Positions 25,615-34,436 of a stretch of 45,256 nucleotides of DNA are shown here, one piece after another (position 1 is the first letter of the stretch; each line of letters begins with the position of its first letter). The notes under the pieces are model-generated. The model saw only the letters and a program-made list of their open reading frames with translations. It made no database searches and had not been told where the DNA came from. The DNA lies in NCBI GenBank assembly GCA_002686085.1, contig NZAC01000008.1, positions 3,942 through 49,197 of the forward strand. Reading direction: 5' to 3'. A program made the translations under genes and the position numbers. Source of the stretch: Roseibacillus sp. (GTDB lineage Bacteria > Verrucomicrobiota > Verrucomicrobiia > Verrucomicrobiales > Akkermansiaceae).

Positions 25615-26217
25615 ATGCAATTAGACTTCAGCACCCTTCGGCCTGCCGAATGCTATAAGGTGCTGGCGAGCCTTATTACGCCTCGCCCGATCGCGTGGAT
25701 CACAACTGTAAATCAGGAGGGCGCGGTAAATGCCGCGCCCTTTTCTTTTTTCAACTGTTTTGGCTCAAACCCCCCGATCGTTGCCTTCGCCCCCGGGAAC
25801 AAGGAGCCCGGCATCCCAAAGGATACCGCTCGGAACATCCGGAATAACCGAGAGTTTGTCGTCAACATTGCCGATGAAACGCTTGCCGATAAAATGGTCG
25901 CGACCTCCGCCAGCGTTCCCCATGGAGAATCTGAACTCGCGATCACGGGTCTGACCGCCGCTAAATCCGTATCTGTAATGGCCCCCCGCATTGCGGAGGC
26001 TCCTGTGTCGTTTGAGTGCCGGGAGTGGGCTACCCTTGAGATTGGCTCCAACCGTATGGTTGTCGGAACCGTCCACCACGCGCACATCCGCGACGGAATT
26101 CTTGACCCCGACACCCTGCACCTCCAGACGGAGATGTTTCTTCCAGTTGGCCGGATGGCCGCTCCAGACTGGTATTGCCGGACCAGTAATCAATACGAAA
26201 TCAAGAGGCCCGAATAG
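25615..26217 (+). CDS. Flavin-reductase-like FMN-binding split-barrel protein
   Basis: This 200-residue protein has the flavin_reduct domain pattern: LDFSTLRPAECYKVLASLITPRPIAWITTVNQEGAVNAAPFSFFNCFGSNPP, and later NTARNIRNNREFVVNIADETL. The family includes flavin reductases and DIM6/NTAB-type flavoproteins; the partner and substrate here are unknown. It is cytoplasmic. The ATG lies 14 bases after the propeller gene's stop, and the mlaF start follows its own stop by 37 bases, so it may be co-transcribed with either set. Its length is normal for the family. Confidence 0.9.
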   Translation: MQLDFSTLRPAECYKVLASLITPRPIAWITTVNQEGAVNAAPFSFFNCFGSNPPIVAFAPGNKEPGIPKDTARNIRNNREFVVNIADETLADKMVATSASVPHGESELAITGLTAAKSVSVMAPRIAEAPVSFECREWATLEIGSNRMVVGTVHHAHIRDGILDPDTLHLQTEMFLPVGRMAAPDWYCRTSNQYEIKRPE

Positions 26218-26254
26218 GAGCTTTCATTGCACCTTCCTACCACCGCGTTTCACC

Positions 26255-26998
26255 ATGTCCGAAGAAAAAGAGCCCTTTATTGAAGTGCGGGATCTTCATC
26301 AACGCTTCGGAAGGCAGCACGTCCTGCGGGGGGTCAACTTGCAGGTCTACCGGGGAGAAACTCTCTGCCTTCTTGGTGGATCGGGAGGAGGAAAGAGCGT
26401 TCTGGTCAAGCACCTCTGTGGCCTCATGCGCCCGTGGAAGGGCTCTGTTCTCATCGAGGGAGAAGACATCACTGACTTGCCGGAGCGAGCGCTCGGGCCT
26501 GTGCGCCGGAAGGTCAGCATGATGTTCCAGGGGGGCGCCCTCTTTGACTCCCTGTCCGTAGGCCAGAATATTGCCTTCCCACTTCGCGAAGCCGGGCTAC
26601 GCGACCGAAAAGAAATTGACCGCCGTGTCGGTCGTGCATTGGAAATTGTTCATATGCCCGGACAAGAAAAGAAAATGCCTGCAGACCTCTCGGGAGGAAT
26701 GCGTAAGCGCGTGGCCCTTGCTCGAGCGGTGGTGGAGAAGCCGGTGTGCGTCCTTTATGACGAGCCGCACGCCGGGCTAGACCCAATCACTTCTAACTCT
26801 ATTGATCATCTCATCAAGGATCTCCAGACAGACCACAATATCACAAATATTGTAATCACCCACGAGCTCCGCAGTGTGTTCAGAATTGCCGATCGAGTCG
26901 CTTTCATGAAAGAAGGCATCATTTCGTGGCAAGGAACCGCAGAGGAGCTGCAGGCCTCCAAAGACCCGGAAATCGTCGATTTTGTGCGAGGAACGTAA
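26255..26998 (+). CDS. mlaF: MlaF-type ABC transporter ATPase
   Basis: This 247-residue ATPase powers the MCE-type lipid transporters that move phospholipids between the outer and inner membranes. I chose the ATG at 26255 (MSEEKEPFIEVRDLHQRFG). It has Walker A (GGSGGGKS, 41-48), the Q-loop FQGGALFDSL, the signature LSGGMRKRVALARA (145-158), Walker B VLYDEPHAGLDP and the H-loop ITHEL. The substitution of His for Thr in DEPHAGLDP is a small oddity. The MCE protein gene follows by 72 bases. The usual MlaE permease gene is not adjacent and not found in this window. Confidence 0.92.
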   Translation: MSEEKEPFIEVRDLHQRFGRQHVLRGVNLQVYRGETLCLLGGSGGGKSVLVKHLCGLMRPWKGSVLIEGEDITDLPERALGPVRRKVSMMFQGGALFDSLSVGQNIAFPLREAGLRDRKEIDRRVGRALEIVHMPGQEKKMPADLSGGMRKRVALARAVVEKPVCVLYDEPHAGLDPITSNSIDHLIKDLQTDHNITNIVITHELRSVFRIADRVAFMKEGIISWQGTAEELQASKDPEIVDFVRGT

Positions 26999-27070
26999 TC
27001 AAAATGGGGGACCGAAGAACAGGACGCTCCCTGCATTGACACCAGAGGTTAGGCAGAGGATCATAGAGGT

Positions 27071-28105
27071 ATGGCTAACTCCCCAAAGCGAATCGAGACC
27101 CTCGTCGGGTTTTTCCTTTTCGTGGGGCTGGCACTGCTAGGTGTGCTTATCATGCAATTTGGACGCTTCGCGGATCGATTCCGGGGAGTCTACACAATTA
27201 CCGCCACCTTCAGCGATGCCTCGGGGCTAATTAAGGGAAGCCAAGTCCGCCTCTCAGGGGCTCAGGTGGGACAGGTTGTGGAAGAACCCTCCTTGACTGA
27301 AGAGGGCAAAATCGTGGTCGACATGGTGATTCGAAAGAGCACCCCGAAAATTGACCGCAATGCTGTCTTTCAAATCACTTCCCTTAGTATTCTCGGGGAC
27401 AAGGCAATCACGATCTCTCCTCCTGCGACGTCGGAGCTCAAATCAGGAACGTATATTCAGGATGGAGATTTCATCGTCGGAGCAGAAGCCGGAGGGCTTG
27501 ATGCGCTCCAGACAGATGCTGAACAGATTGCTTCAGACGCGGTCGCTCTAATCTCGCGCGGTAAAACAACCCTCTCCAAAGTCGATAGTGCCCTCGACGA
27601 CCTTCGCACCGTATCGGGCCAACTCGCCGAGAGTCTTGAACGCATCAACTCTGGATTAATCACTGAGGATAATATGGCCAAATTCAGCCGCTCCCTTGAG
27701 AATCTGGACGGGGCAACAGATGCAATCAAGGAGGCCAGTGTGGAAATTAAACCTCTTATCGCCGGCGCGCAGGACGCAGTCGCCAGCTTTAACAACGCGG
27801 CAAAGGCCGCAGAGGGCACTTTCAACCAGGCCTCTTCTGAAATTAGCAAACTCGGTCCGACGCTCAGCAAAGTTCCTGAGGCGGTTGATTCGATATCAGA
27901 GGTCGCCAGCGAGGCCCGGGGTGCCCTCAACAGTGTTACCGCGAGCGAAGGACTGCTCGGTTCGCTCGCCTATGACCGCGACATGAAGGGAGACGCCAAG
28001 ACCTTCATGCGCAACCTCCGGCATTACGGAATCCTCAGATACAAGGATGACGAAGCTCCGGAGGCAAGTGACCCCCGCAATCGTTTCCGCGGCCGCCGCC
28101 GCTAA
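27071..28105 (+). CDS. mlaD: MCE-domain lipid-binding protein (MlaD-like)
   Basis: This 344-residue periplasmic protein has one N-terminal membrane anchor (about residues 10-28) and an MCE domain (about 39-118; YTITATFSDASGLIKGSQVRLSGAQVGQV, ITSLSILGDKAITISPP). The C-terminal region (about 125-320) is largely helical, with repeated Ser/Ala/Gln segments typical of extended MCE tails, and ends in NRFRGRRR. An AGAGGA ribosome-binding sequence sits ahead of the ATG. MlaD rings carry lipid between the MlaE permease and periplasmic carrier MlaC; neither of those is in this window. Its stop overlaps the convergent pabB stop (CTAA shared on both strands). Confidence 0.92.
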   Translation: MANSPKRIETLVGFFLFVGLALLGVLIMQFGRFADRFRGVYTITATFSDASGLIKGSQVRLSGAQVGQVVEEPSLTEEGKIVVDMVIRKSTPKIDRNAVFQITSLSILGDKAITISPPATSELKSGTYIQDGDFIVGAEAGGLDALQTDAEQIASDAVALISRGKTTLSKVDSALDDLRTVSGQLAESLERINSGLITEDNMAKFSRSLENLDGATDAIKEASVEIKPLIAGAQDAVASFNNAAKAAEGTFNQASSEISKLGPTLSKVPEAVDSISEVASEARGALNSVTASEGLLGSLAYDRDMKGDAKTFMRNLRHYGILRYKDDEAPEASDPRNRFRGRRR

Positions 28106-29424
28106 CCCTTGCCCCCCGCAGGTTGGGTCCAGGTCTCCCCGAGAGCCAGGCGAATTCCTTCCGCCTTCTGGAGCGTCTCCTGAAATTCCATCTCAGGGTC
28201 GGAATCCGCCACAATACCTGCGCCAACTCCGAAAGACAATCGGGAGCCTCTTCGTTCAAGGGTTCGAATCGCTATATTGAACTGACTTTCCCCATTAAAC
28301 CCAAGATAGCCAATTGCCCCCGTATAGAGCCCCCGGGGCACGGTTTCGAGTTCCTCGATGACTTCCATCGCCCTTCTCTTGGGTGCACCCGTAATGCTGC
28401 CGCCGGGGTAGCAGGCTTGCAGGGCATCCAGCTGGTCCGCTTCCCCTCGGAGTTGGCCGGTCACAGTCGAAACCAGGTGATGCACCTGCTCGAGGCGCTC
28501 ATGCTTGAGCATTTCGGTAACCGCAATTGTGCCAAACTCACAGACACGGCCCAAGTCGTTTCGCTCAAGATCAGTGATCATGACGAGCTCCGCTATTTCC
28601 TTCTCGCAAGTCTGAAGTTCAAAGGCAGATCTGCTATCCAGCTCGGGATCTGCAAACCGGGGACGAGTTCCCTTGATAGGCCGGGTTTCAATTGCTCGCC
28701 CATGCATGTTCAAGAAGGTCTCAGGAGAAGAGGAGAGAATCTCATGGTCTCCGCAGGCCATATAGGCAGCCATTGGCGCCGGCGAGACGCTTCGCAATCG
28801 GTCATAAAGTGGAAAAAGAGACTCCGCTTTAGGGAAGTCCGCACGGAACTGCTGAGACAGGTTCACCTGATAAATGTCGCCACTGGTAATATAGTCCTGC
28901 GCACGGCGCACACGCTCCACGAACTGTTCCCTGCTCACATTGCTGCGCCAGGGCCCTGGAATTTCCAGCAAGGGCAGAGGGGTGCATTCTAAATGCTCAC
29001 GAAGAGAGCCGACTTCAAACCACTCCTGGGTGGCATGATTGTAAACTAATAGATCGTCGTAGAACCCAAAGTGGAAGTCTCCCTCGTATCCGATCCACCC
29101 GCAAGCCGCCCCGAGAGGGAATCCGCAATCTGGTCTTCTCACCATGCGCTCTTGGAGCTGCTTCCTGAGTTCGGTAACGTCTTCGATTCTTCCTTCCAGC
29201 TTCCCGGTGGGACAGGCCGCGATGATAGATAATGCCTGAGATTTAGATAGGTTTCCCGAACTATCGAAAAAAGCCAAGCCTGGCAAATGGCGGAGCCCCG
29301 CTGCAGCCTCGCCCGGGGTAAGGCCGAGATCAACCGAGCGAAATTCCGGTGCTGGTAAAAGACTGAGTGCCACGCTGTTGATTGATACTGCGGATCTCGA
29401 CGGCTTGCAAACCTCTCCATGCAA
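28102..29424 (-). CDS. pabB: Aminodeoxychorismate synthase component I
   Basis: This 440-residue chorismate-binding enzyme makes 4-amino-4-deoxychorismate for folate synthesis together with a glutamine amidotransferase (PabA), which is not in the window. The motif RPIKGTRPR, with the lysine at about residue 251, is the PabB form; anthranilate synthase TrpE has PIAGT there. Other conserved parts are SGDIYQVNLSQQF, SSSPETFL, DLERNDLGRVCEFG and PGGSITGAPKRRAMEVIEELE. The start is a TTG with AGAGGG ten bases before it; a GTG at 29373 is an alternative. It converges on the MCE gene, with the two stops overlapping. Confidence 0.93.
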   Translation of the reverse strand: MHGEVCKPSRSAVSINSVALSLLPAPEFRSVDLGLTPGEAAAGLRHLPGLAFFDSSGNLSKSQALSIIAACPTGKLEGRIEDVTELRKQLQERMVRRPDCGFPLGAACGWIGYEGDFHFGFYDDLLVYNHATQEWFEVGSLREHLECTPLPLLEIPGPWRSNVSREQFVERVRRAQDYITSGDIYQVNLSQQFRADFPKAESLFPLYDRLRSVSPAPMAAYMACGDHEILSSSPETFLNMHGRAIETRPIKGTRPRFADPELDSRSAFELQTCEKEIAELVMITDLERNDLGRVCEFGTIAVTEMLKHERLEQVHHLVSTVTGQLRGEADQLDALQACYPGGSITGAPKRRAMEVIEELETVPRGLYTGAIGYLGFNGESQFNIAIRTLERRGSRLSFGVGAGIVADSDPEMEFQETLQKAEGIRLALGETWTQPAGGKG

Positions 29425-29521
29425 AGGTCTGGGTCCCTCTCACACCCTGCAGCAGCCCATTACTGGACTTGACCATGCGCTGGGCTGGGGTCATTGACTC
29501 CCACGATGCTCAGCGATAGGA

Positions 29522-30649
29522 TTGGGCCTACTGTCTTTGAGTTCTTCCCCTACAAATTCATCTCTCAGCACTTTTCGCGCTGCCTGCTGGGTGCTGGTTG
29601 TCATCGCTTTCATCGAGGTGGTAGCTGTCGGGCTAGCATTGGCGCTTCGCATGAATTCTCAGAAAGAGCCGGTAGTAGTAGAGCGAGTAGTCACAGAATA
29701 TCTTCCCATCCAGCCCCCTGCCGCCACTACTCGTGTCAATATAACTGCGCCGGCAGCCGATTCTACGGCCGAGCCCTCTCCTCTCCCAGCCCCATTCACA
29801 ACCGCAGAAGAGCTCGTCAACAGCGATGCAGAGCCGCTCGACGCGACCCCTTCCCTGAAAACCCCTTTTATCGCTAATCCTGAAGTTGAGCGACTCGTTG
29901 TGCAGGCGCGTCAGGCCCGGGTGCGGGACGATATCGGTGCCGCGGTGCTCAAGCTTGAAGCTGCTGAGGGTATCGCTCCGGAAGAACCCAACGTTCTTTA
30001 CCAGTTTGCGGAAGTCTTTGGCGCAGTAGGCCACTACGACAAGGCTGCGGATTACTACCAGAAAGTATTCAACCTCGGACCCGTCAGAGCCGGGGCCCTT
30101 TACGAATTGGCGTCCCGTAAACTGAGCCTCGGATTCGAGCAGGGAATGAGCATGGAAGGCAAAATGAGGCTTGGTCGTATTCGCCATTACAGCGACCAGG
30201 GAGACAATGGCAGCAAGCGGGTGGTCCTCACGATTCCCGTCCTTGCCGCGCCGGGGCAGGGAGTGGACACGAACAAGCTTTCCATCCAGGTGACGTTCTA
30301 CGACAAGCGTAACGGGAAGGTCTATCAGGCGACGTCGGACAGTAACCTGAGTCACAAGTGGGCTACGCCCCCTCTTGACTGGGGCGACAGTGGCGAGGAG
30401 TTGCTCCAATATACCTACATCATTCCGCCCGGTGATGAGCGAGATCGGCATCTCCTCGGAGAGCGTATGCACTTCGGGCAGGTTGTTGAGATGCGATATG
30501 GCGGAGAGCTTATCGACCATCAGGCGTGGCCGAGGACCCTCGCTGAGCAGCGGGGCGTTCAAGAATCCAGCCCCCTCTTCATCCCCTCCGATTTCCTGCC
30601 GGGCCAAATCAACGAGGCAAACCCACTTCTTCCTCCACTTCCCCGCTAG
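29522..30649 (+). CDS. TPR-containing membrane protein of unknown function
   Basis: This 375-residue product has one membrane segment (about 21-43; WVLVVIAFIEVVAVGLALAL), a Pro/Ala-rich linker (about 60-110), and a pair of TPR-like helices (about 125-205; ARVRDDIGAAVLKLEAAEG, NVLYQFAEVFGAVGHYDKAADYYQKVF). The C-terminal half is beta-rich (KLSIQVTFYDKRNGKVYQATSD). No named family is recognised. The start is uncertain: the first available start is TTG 29522 with AGGA directly abutting it, and a TTG at 29537 is possible. The GYF-TM2 gene follows by 98 bases, so they may share a transcript. It is divergent from pabB over a 97-base gap. Confidence 0.7.
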   Translation: MGLLSLSSSPTNSSLSTFRAACWVLVVIAFIEVVAVGLALALRMNSQKEPVVVERVVTEYLPIQPPAATTRVNITAPAADSTAEPSPLPAPFTTAEELVNSDAEPLDATPSLKTPFIANPEVERLVVQARQARVRDDIGAAVLKLEAAEGIAPEEPNVLYQFAEVFGAVGHYDKAADYYQKVFNLGPVRAGALYELASRKLSLGFEQGMSMEGKMRLGRIRHYSDQGDNGSKRVVLTIPVLAAPGQGVDTNKLSIQVTFYDKRNGKVYQATSDSNLSHKWATPPLDWGDSGEELLQYTYIIPPGDERDRHLLGERMHFGQVVEMRYGGELIDHQAWPRTLAEQRGVQESSPLFIPSDFLPGQINEANPLLPPLPR

Positions 30650-30747
30650 GTTCAGCGCTGTTAGATGTAAGCCTTTGTTTTCTTTCTGTCTTGTTGTGCA
30701 CTGGCTACTTGCGAGTTGTGCCAGCTGGGCCTAATAATCCGCGCAAG

Positions 30748-31503
30748 ATGTCGGAGCCGGAACAACAGTGGTACTTCATTAGCGTCGTTAATCAGGAGCG
30801 GTATGGCCCCTATAGCGCGGACCAGCTTGAAGGGTTTGTGGAGAGTGGATCCATTACTAGGGAGACCATGATCTGGACAGAGGCGCTGCAAGATCAATGG
30901 ATCCCGGCCAAAAACGTCGAGGGATTGTTTCCGCCGGAAGGGAACATTGCGGCAGCCCAGCAAGCTCCAGCAGCTCCAGCAGCTCCAGCAGGCCGCCCCC
31001 AACTTCTCACCGGCGCACCGGCAGGCTCTCCCCGGCCTTTGGCGCAGGCAGCTCCACTCCAAGCCCAACCACTGCAGGCTCAGCCACTACAGGTTGCTCC
31101 AATGCACGTCCAGCCGGTCCAGCCGGTCCAGCCCGTTCAACCTGTTCAGCCCGTTCAGCCCGTTCAGCCCGTTCAACCCGTTCAACGAGTCGCCCCTGGG
31201 ATGATTCCTTCCTCCATGCCGGGCATCGCACAGCCAGCTGCAACAGCGTTAGGCGCGGCCCGGTCCTCCGCGCCTGGGCTTACTTCTGAATCATCTGAAA
31301 AGAAAATCCTGCCTACCTTTCTTCTGTGTTTATTTCTTGGAGTCCTCGGCATCCATCGGTTTTTTGTTGGAAAAACAGGAAGTGGGATTGCTCAAATTTT
31401 TACTTTGGGAGGGTGCACTATCTGGTCCTTTATCGACTTGATCATGATCGCGTGTGGGTCATTCAAAGACAGTAAGGGCAAAACCCTCAAGGAGTGGACC
31501 TAA
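30748..31503 (+). CDS. GYF_2 plus TM2 domain membrane protein
   Basis: This 251-residue protein starts at the ATG at 30748 (MSEPEQQWYFISVV). Residues about 6-60 form a GYF_2 domain (WYFISVVNQERYGPYSADQL, DQWIPAKNVEGLF), a protein-interaction module. The middle (about 70-180) is a Pro/Ala/Gln-rich low-complexity linker containing eight tandem Gln-Pro-Val units. The end (about 185-250) is a TM2 domain with two membrane helices (ILPTFLLCLFLGVLGIHRFFVGKTG, IWSFIDLIMIACGSFKDSKG). The GYF part faces the cytoplasm in the expected topology. Such fusions are common in Verrucomicrobia but not functionally characterised. Confidence 0.88.
   Translation: MSEPEQQWYFISVVNQERYGPYSADQLEGFVESGSITRETMIWTEALQDQWIPAKNVEGLFPPEGNIAAAQQAPAAPAAPAGRPQLLTGAPAGSPRPLAQAAPLQAQPLQAQPLQVAPMHVQPVQPVQPVQPVQPVQPVQPVQPVQRVAPGMIPSSMPGIAQPAATALGAARSSAPGLTSESSEKKILPTFLLCLFLGVLGIHRFFVGKTGSGIAQIFTLGGCTIWSFIDLIMIACGSFKDSKGKTLKEWT
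31111..31182 (+). repeat. Tandem 9-bp repeat encoding Gln-Pro-Val
   Basis: Eight copies of a 9-base unit (CAGCCSGTY-like, for example CAGCCCGTT) lie head to tail within the GYF-TM2 gene. Some copies vary at one or two positions (CAACCTGTT, CAACCCGTT, CAGCCGGTC). The unit keeps the reading frame and encodes a Gln-Pro-Val string. The array could change length by slippage without shifting the frame. A 15-base LQAQP duplication precedes it. Confidence 0.9.
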
Positions 31504-31527
31504 AGTTGGTTGCAGTTGGTTTCGGGA

Positions 31528-31546
31528 GGGGCTGTCGTAAAGCCCC
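31528..31546. terminator. Hairpin between convergent genes, possible terminator
   Basis: GGGGCT (31528-31533) pairs with AGCCCC (31541-31546) around a 7-base loop. It is 24 bases after the GYF-TM2 stop and about 90 bases from the convergent HEAT-gene stop. There is no clear T-tract on either strand, so termination is only a guess. Confidence 0.35.
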
Positions 31547-31635
31547 ATTCCTAGCTCCGACCGGAACGAGTCGAACTTCACACAGCAGCTTGGCTCTTTT
31601 GTGTTGGCAGTAGAGCTGTTTTGGGCGGACCTTCC

Positions 31636-32907
31636 CTAGCGCATGTCACGACCTTCAAGGAAAGGTTCCAGCAAGTCGTGCAGATGTCGCATCGCTGGGG
31701 CCTCGAGGTAGTCTCCCGTAAATCGAGGAGTTTCCTCAGACCCGAGTTCATGAAGGGCCTGTAGCATAGCATAGATATGGTGTGCATCCGTTGCTTTTAC
31801 GGTCTCCACGTCGGGTAGCGCCTTCTCAATGAGCGGAATGGAGTCCTGGTAGCCGAAGCTCGCCATTGCCGCTGCGACGACAGCCCTTACATACAACGAG
31901 TCCTGGAGAAACGGGAGAATGCGATGAGCTACAGTTGTGTCCCCAATTCTCCCAAGAGCTTCAATCGCAATGCCTGAATCCACTCGTCCGGGCTCCTCAA
32001 GAAGACGGACAATATCACCAGCCGCGGGCCTCGCCAGCGGCCCGAGGTCCTTAAGAACAAGTATCGCTTCGTCGAGTCTGTCTCCTGCTTTCGCGCGGCG
32101 CAAAAGGATCATGAGCTCTGCAACCGCATGCTCCCCGAGCTTGGGCAGAAGTGCCCTGACCCGCTTGCGGTAGGTTCCGTATGCGCCCTCGGGAGAGGTC
32201 CTCCGCAGCAGATATGAACATAGCACAATTGCTTGCTCCTCAGCATTCTCAATCGCTAATGCCCTCTCCCAGTTCCTGTGATCCTCAAGGCCTTGTCGAA
32301 CTTGTGTCAGTAATTCTCCTTCCGTTTTGCAGAATCTGGAGACCCCCAGAATGTAACTTGGCGAGCCGACACCATCGTTATTCTCGGTTTGCTCATACTG
32401 GTAACACTGGTCGTCCTCTATCCACACCATTCCCAAACTTCCAGCTTCCCCCTGTGCCAACACCTGCCACTGGTCCTGTTTTTTAACGAGAAAGCACAGA
32501 AGCCGCTGCGACTTCAGGTGCCGGGTTGTCGAGCCCTCCCGTTTTGTTCCCCGCTGCACGACCACCCGCTGGTTCTTCTCAAGACCCGGGATTTCAATCA
32601 AGGAGCTCCTGTTTTCGAGATCAGGTGGCGCGCGCAACCATTGCCTGACCATCACACTGCTCGCCCCTACCCTCTCGCCTTCCACTATTGCATCCGCCTC
32701 TGCGCACATTTCATGCGGGGACCGCGTCGGTGGGCGTTCTGCGTAGAGCAGAAGACTGGCAAGCCCCATTAGCGCAAGTATGGCGAGACTTCGCAAAAAG
32801 AAGGCTCCTGCGCGCAGGGTGGTTTCCTGAAGTCGGGTTTGCTTGCAGAAGCTTCTATCCCGCAGTTCAAAATTGGGAGCTACCTCTTCCTGAATGGTTT
32901 CTGCCAT
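31636..32907 (-). CDS. Membrane-anchored HEAT-repeat protein
   Basis: This 423-residue product has one membrane segment (about residues 36-55; LRSLAILALMGLASLLLY). The stretch 57-200 is beta-rich (CAEADAIVEGERVG, RLLCFLVKKQDQWQVLAQGEAG). The C-terminal part (about 230-420) consists of HEAT-like helical repeats (GEHAVAELMILLRRAKAGDRL, ARPAAGDIVRLLEEPG, SGIAIEALGRIGDTTVAHRILPFL, RAVVAAAMASFGYQDSIPLIEKALP). The repeats suggest a protein-protein scaffold on the outside of the membrane. The gene starts 28 bases after the pdhC stop, so it may be the last gene of that transcript, without a known link to pyruvate metabolism. Confidence 0.72.
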   Translation of the reverse strand: MAETIQEEVAPNFELRDRSFCKQTRLQETTLRAGAFFLRSLAILALMGLASLLLYAERPPTRSPHEMCAEADAIVEGERVGASSVMVRQWLRAPPDLENRSSLIEIPGLEKNQRVVVQRGTKREGSTTRHLKSQRLLCFLVKKQDQWQVLAQGEAGSLGMVWIEDDQCYQYEQTENNDGVGSPSYILGVSRFCKTEGELLTQVRQGLEDHRNWERALAIENAEEQAIVLCSYLLRRTSPEGAYGTYRKRVRALLPKLGEHAVAELMILLRRAKAGDRLDEAILVLKDLGPLARPAAGDIVRLLEEPGRVDSGIAIEALGRIGDTTVAHRILPFLQDSLYVRAVVAAAMASFGYQDSIPLIEKALPDVETVKATDAHHIYAMLQALHELGSEETPRFTGDYLEAPAMRHLHDLLEPFLEGRDMR

Positions 32908-32935
32908 ACGCGCCCAGAGAGGACGATCCAGAGGC

Positions 32936-34315
32936 TCACACCAGCATGAGAGCGGGCTTCTCGATCAATTTCTTCACCTGCGACAGGAATTCTGCTCCAA
33001 CAGCCCCATCGACAACCCGGTGATCGCAGGAAAGTCCGAGATTGAGCCGCAGGCCAGGCACGATTTCTCCATTCTCGACAACCGCTTTTTCCACAATGCT
33101 GCCAACCGAAATGATTGCTGCCTGGGGCGGATTGATGATGGCGTCAAAAGACTCGATCCCGTAAGCGCCAAGGTTTGAAACTGTAATCGTGCCTCCATCG
33201 AATTCGCTTGGTAGCAGCTTGCCATCGCGAGCCCGGGCAGCGAGATCTTTGACTTCCTTCGAGATCTGAAGCAGGGATTTGGCTGCCGCGTTCCTCACCA
33301 CCGGGGTGACCAGGCCGTCTTCAACAGCAACCGCGACGGAGACTCCGATCTCACCAAATTGATGAATATGATCTCCTTGAAATGTGGCGTTCACAGTAGG
33401 TACTGCCTGCAGGGCACCGATCACGGCCTTTAGAACGAGGTCATTTACGGTGTATTTGTTTCCGTGAGTCGCCTCTGCTTGAACATTGATCTGGCGCCGT
33501 ATCTCCATCAAGGGAGCCGCGTCCGCCTCGGCGTGAAGGTAAAAATGGGGAATCGTTGTTTTTGAGGTCAGTAGGCGCTCCGCAATGATCCGGCGGAGAC
33601 TGGACAATTCGACCCGATGGTCTCCCAGCCCAAGCGGAGGGGGCGGCGGCCCACTTTTCGCGGAATCCTGAGAGGGCTCAGGGCGCGCCGGAGGCGGAGA
33701 TATGCTCGCTATTGGCTCTTTTTCTTCCGCCGGCGCGTTCGATCCACCCTTTGCAGCGCTTTCCACGTCTTTCTTAACAATGCGTCCTCCAGGGCCACTC
33801 CCGGTAAGGCCCGCAAGTTCTACCCCGTGAGCCGAGGCCAGTTTACGCGCGAGCGGAGAGGCCTTAATCCTGTCGGAGGCCACTGAGGCTTGAGGAGCGT
33901 CTTCGGTAACCTGCGGAGAAGAGGCGAGGGCCGGAGCGGGTTCCGTCACTGTGGGTTCTGGTTCGGCCGGAGGGCTGGCAGCTGGCTCGGCGGGAGGAGC
34001 AGGTGCAGGTGCAGGGGGCTCCGCGACAGCGGGTTCTGGCTCCATCACTGGCGTCGCTTGAGCGGGGTCCCCCTCCCCTTCATCCCTAAGCACTGCCAGA
34101 GTGGCACCGATTTCAGCTTTAGCTCCTTCCTCAATCAGAATTTCCGAAAGAATCCCTTCATCAAAAGCCTCCATCGCCATGGTGGCTTTGTCTGTCTCGA
34201 TTTCGGCGATCTCATCACCAATCTCAACTTGATCGCCGACGCTCTTGAGCCAGCGAACCACGGTTCCCTCGGTCATGGTGTCCGAGAGCTTGGGCATTTC
34301 AATGTGCGTTGCCAT
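32936..34315 (-). CDS. pdhC: Pyruvate dehydrogenase complex E2, dihydrolipoyl acetyltransferase
   Basis: This 459-residue protein forms the core of the pyruvate dehydrogenase complex and transfers the acetyl group to CoA. It has one N-terminal lipoyl domain with the lipoylated lysine K43 in EIETDKATMAME, a Pro/Ala/Glu-rich linker (about 85-140), a peripheral-subunit-binding domain (about 150-186; SPLARKLASAHGVELAGLTG) and a catalytic domain. The catalytic motif LSCDHRVVDG has His432 and Asp436. Many E2 proteins carry more than one lipoyl domain; this one has one. Upstream lie pdhB and pdhA, separated by a lipoprotein gene and a strong terminator, so pdhC probably needs its own promoter. Confidence 0.96.
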   Translation of the reverse strand: MATHIEMPKLSDTMTEGTVVRWLKSVGDQVEIGDEIAEIETDKATMAMEAFDEGILSEILIEEGAKAEIGATLAVLRDEGEGDPAQATPVMEPEPAVAEPPAPAPAPPAEPAASPPAEPEPTVTEPAPALASSPQVTEDAPQASVASDRIKASPLARKLASAHGVELAGLTGSGPGGRIVKKDVESAAKGGSNAPAEEKEPIASISPPPARPEPSQDSAKSGPPPPPLGLGDHRVELSSLRRIIAERLLTSKTTIPHFYLHAEADAAPLMEIRRQINVQAEATHGNKYTVNDLVLKAVIGALQAVPTVNATFQGDHIHQFGEIGVSVAVAVEDGLVTPVVRNAAAKSLLQISKEVKDLAARARDGKLLPSEFDGGTITVSNLGAYGIESFDAIINPPQAAIISVGSIVEKAVVENGEIVPGLRLNLGLSCDHRVVDGAVGAEFLSQVKKLIEKPALMLV

Positions 34316-34353
34316 GGGTCGATGCGTGAGGAAAGGTGGGCCTAAAGCTTAGC

Positions 34354-34369
34354 CCCGGTCAAGACCGGG
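34354..34369. promoter_or_regulatory. Perfect inverted repeat in the pdhC leader
   Basis: CCCGGTC-AA-GACCGGG (34354-34369) is a perfect 7-bp inverted repeat, 39 bases upstream of the pdhC start (minus strand). It could be an operator or a short RNA hairpin in the leader. On the minus strand, a TATACT sequence lies upstream of it and may be a -10 element, though no convincing -35 is visible. Confidence 0.4.
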
Positions 34370-34436
34370 AGGTGATAGTTTTGAGATAAGATGATCCAAC
34401 CTCACGTTAGTATAGCGCGGAAATTGGGCGCGGCTT

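Noticed and set aside
30955..31190. Short tandem repeats near 30960-31190 as a CRISPR-like array
   Set aside because: The units are 9 or 15 bases, in frame inside a gene, without unique spacers.
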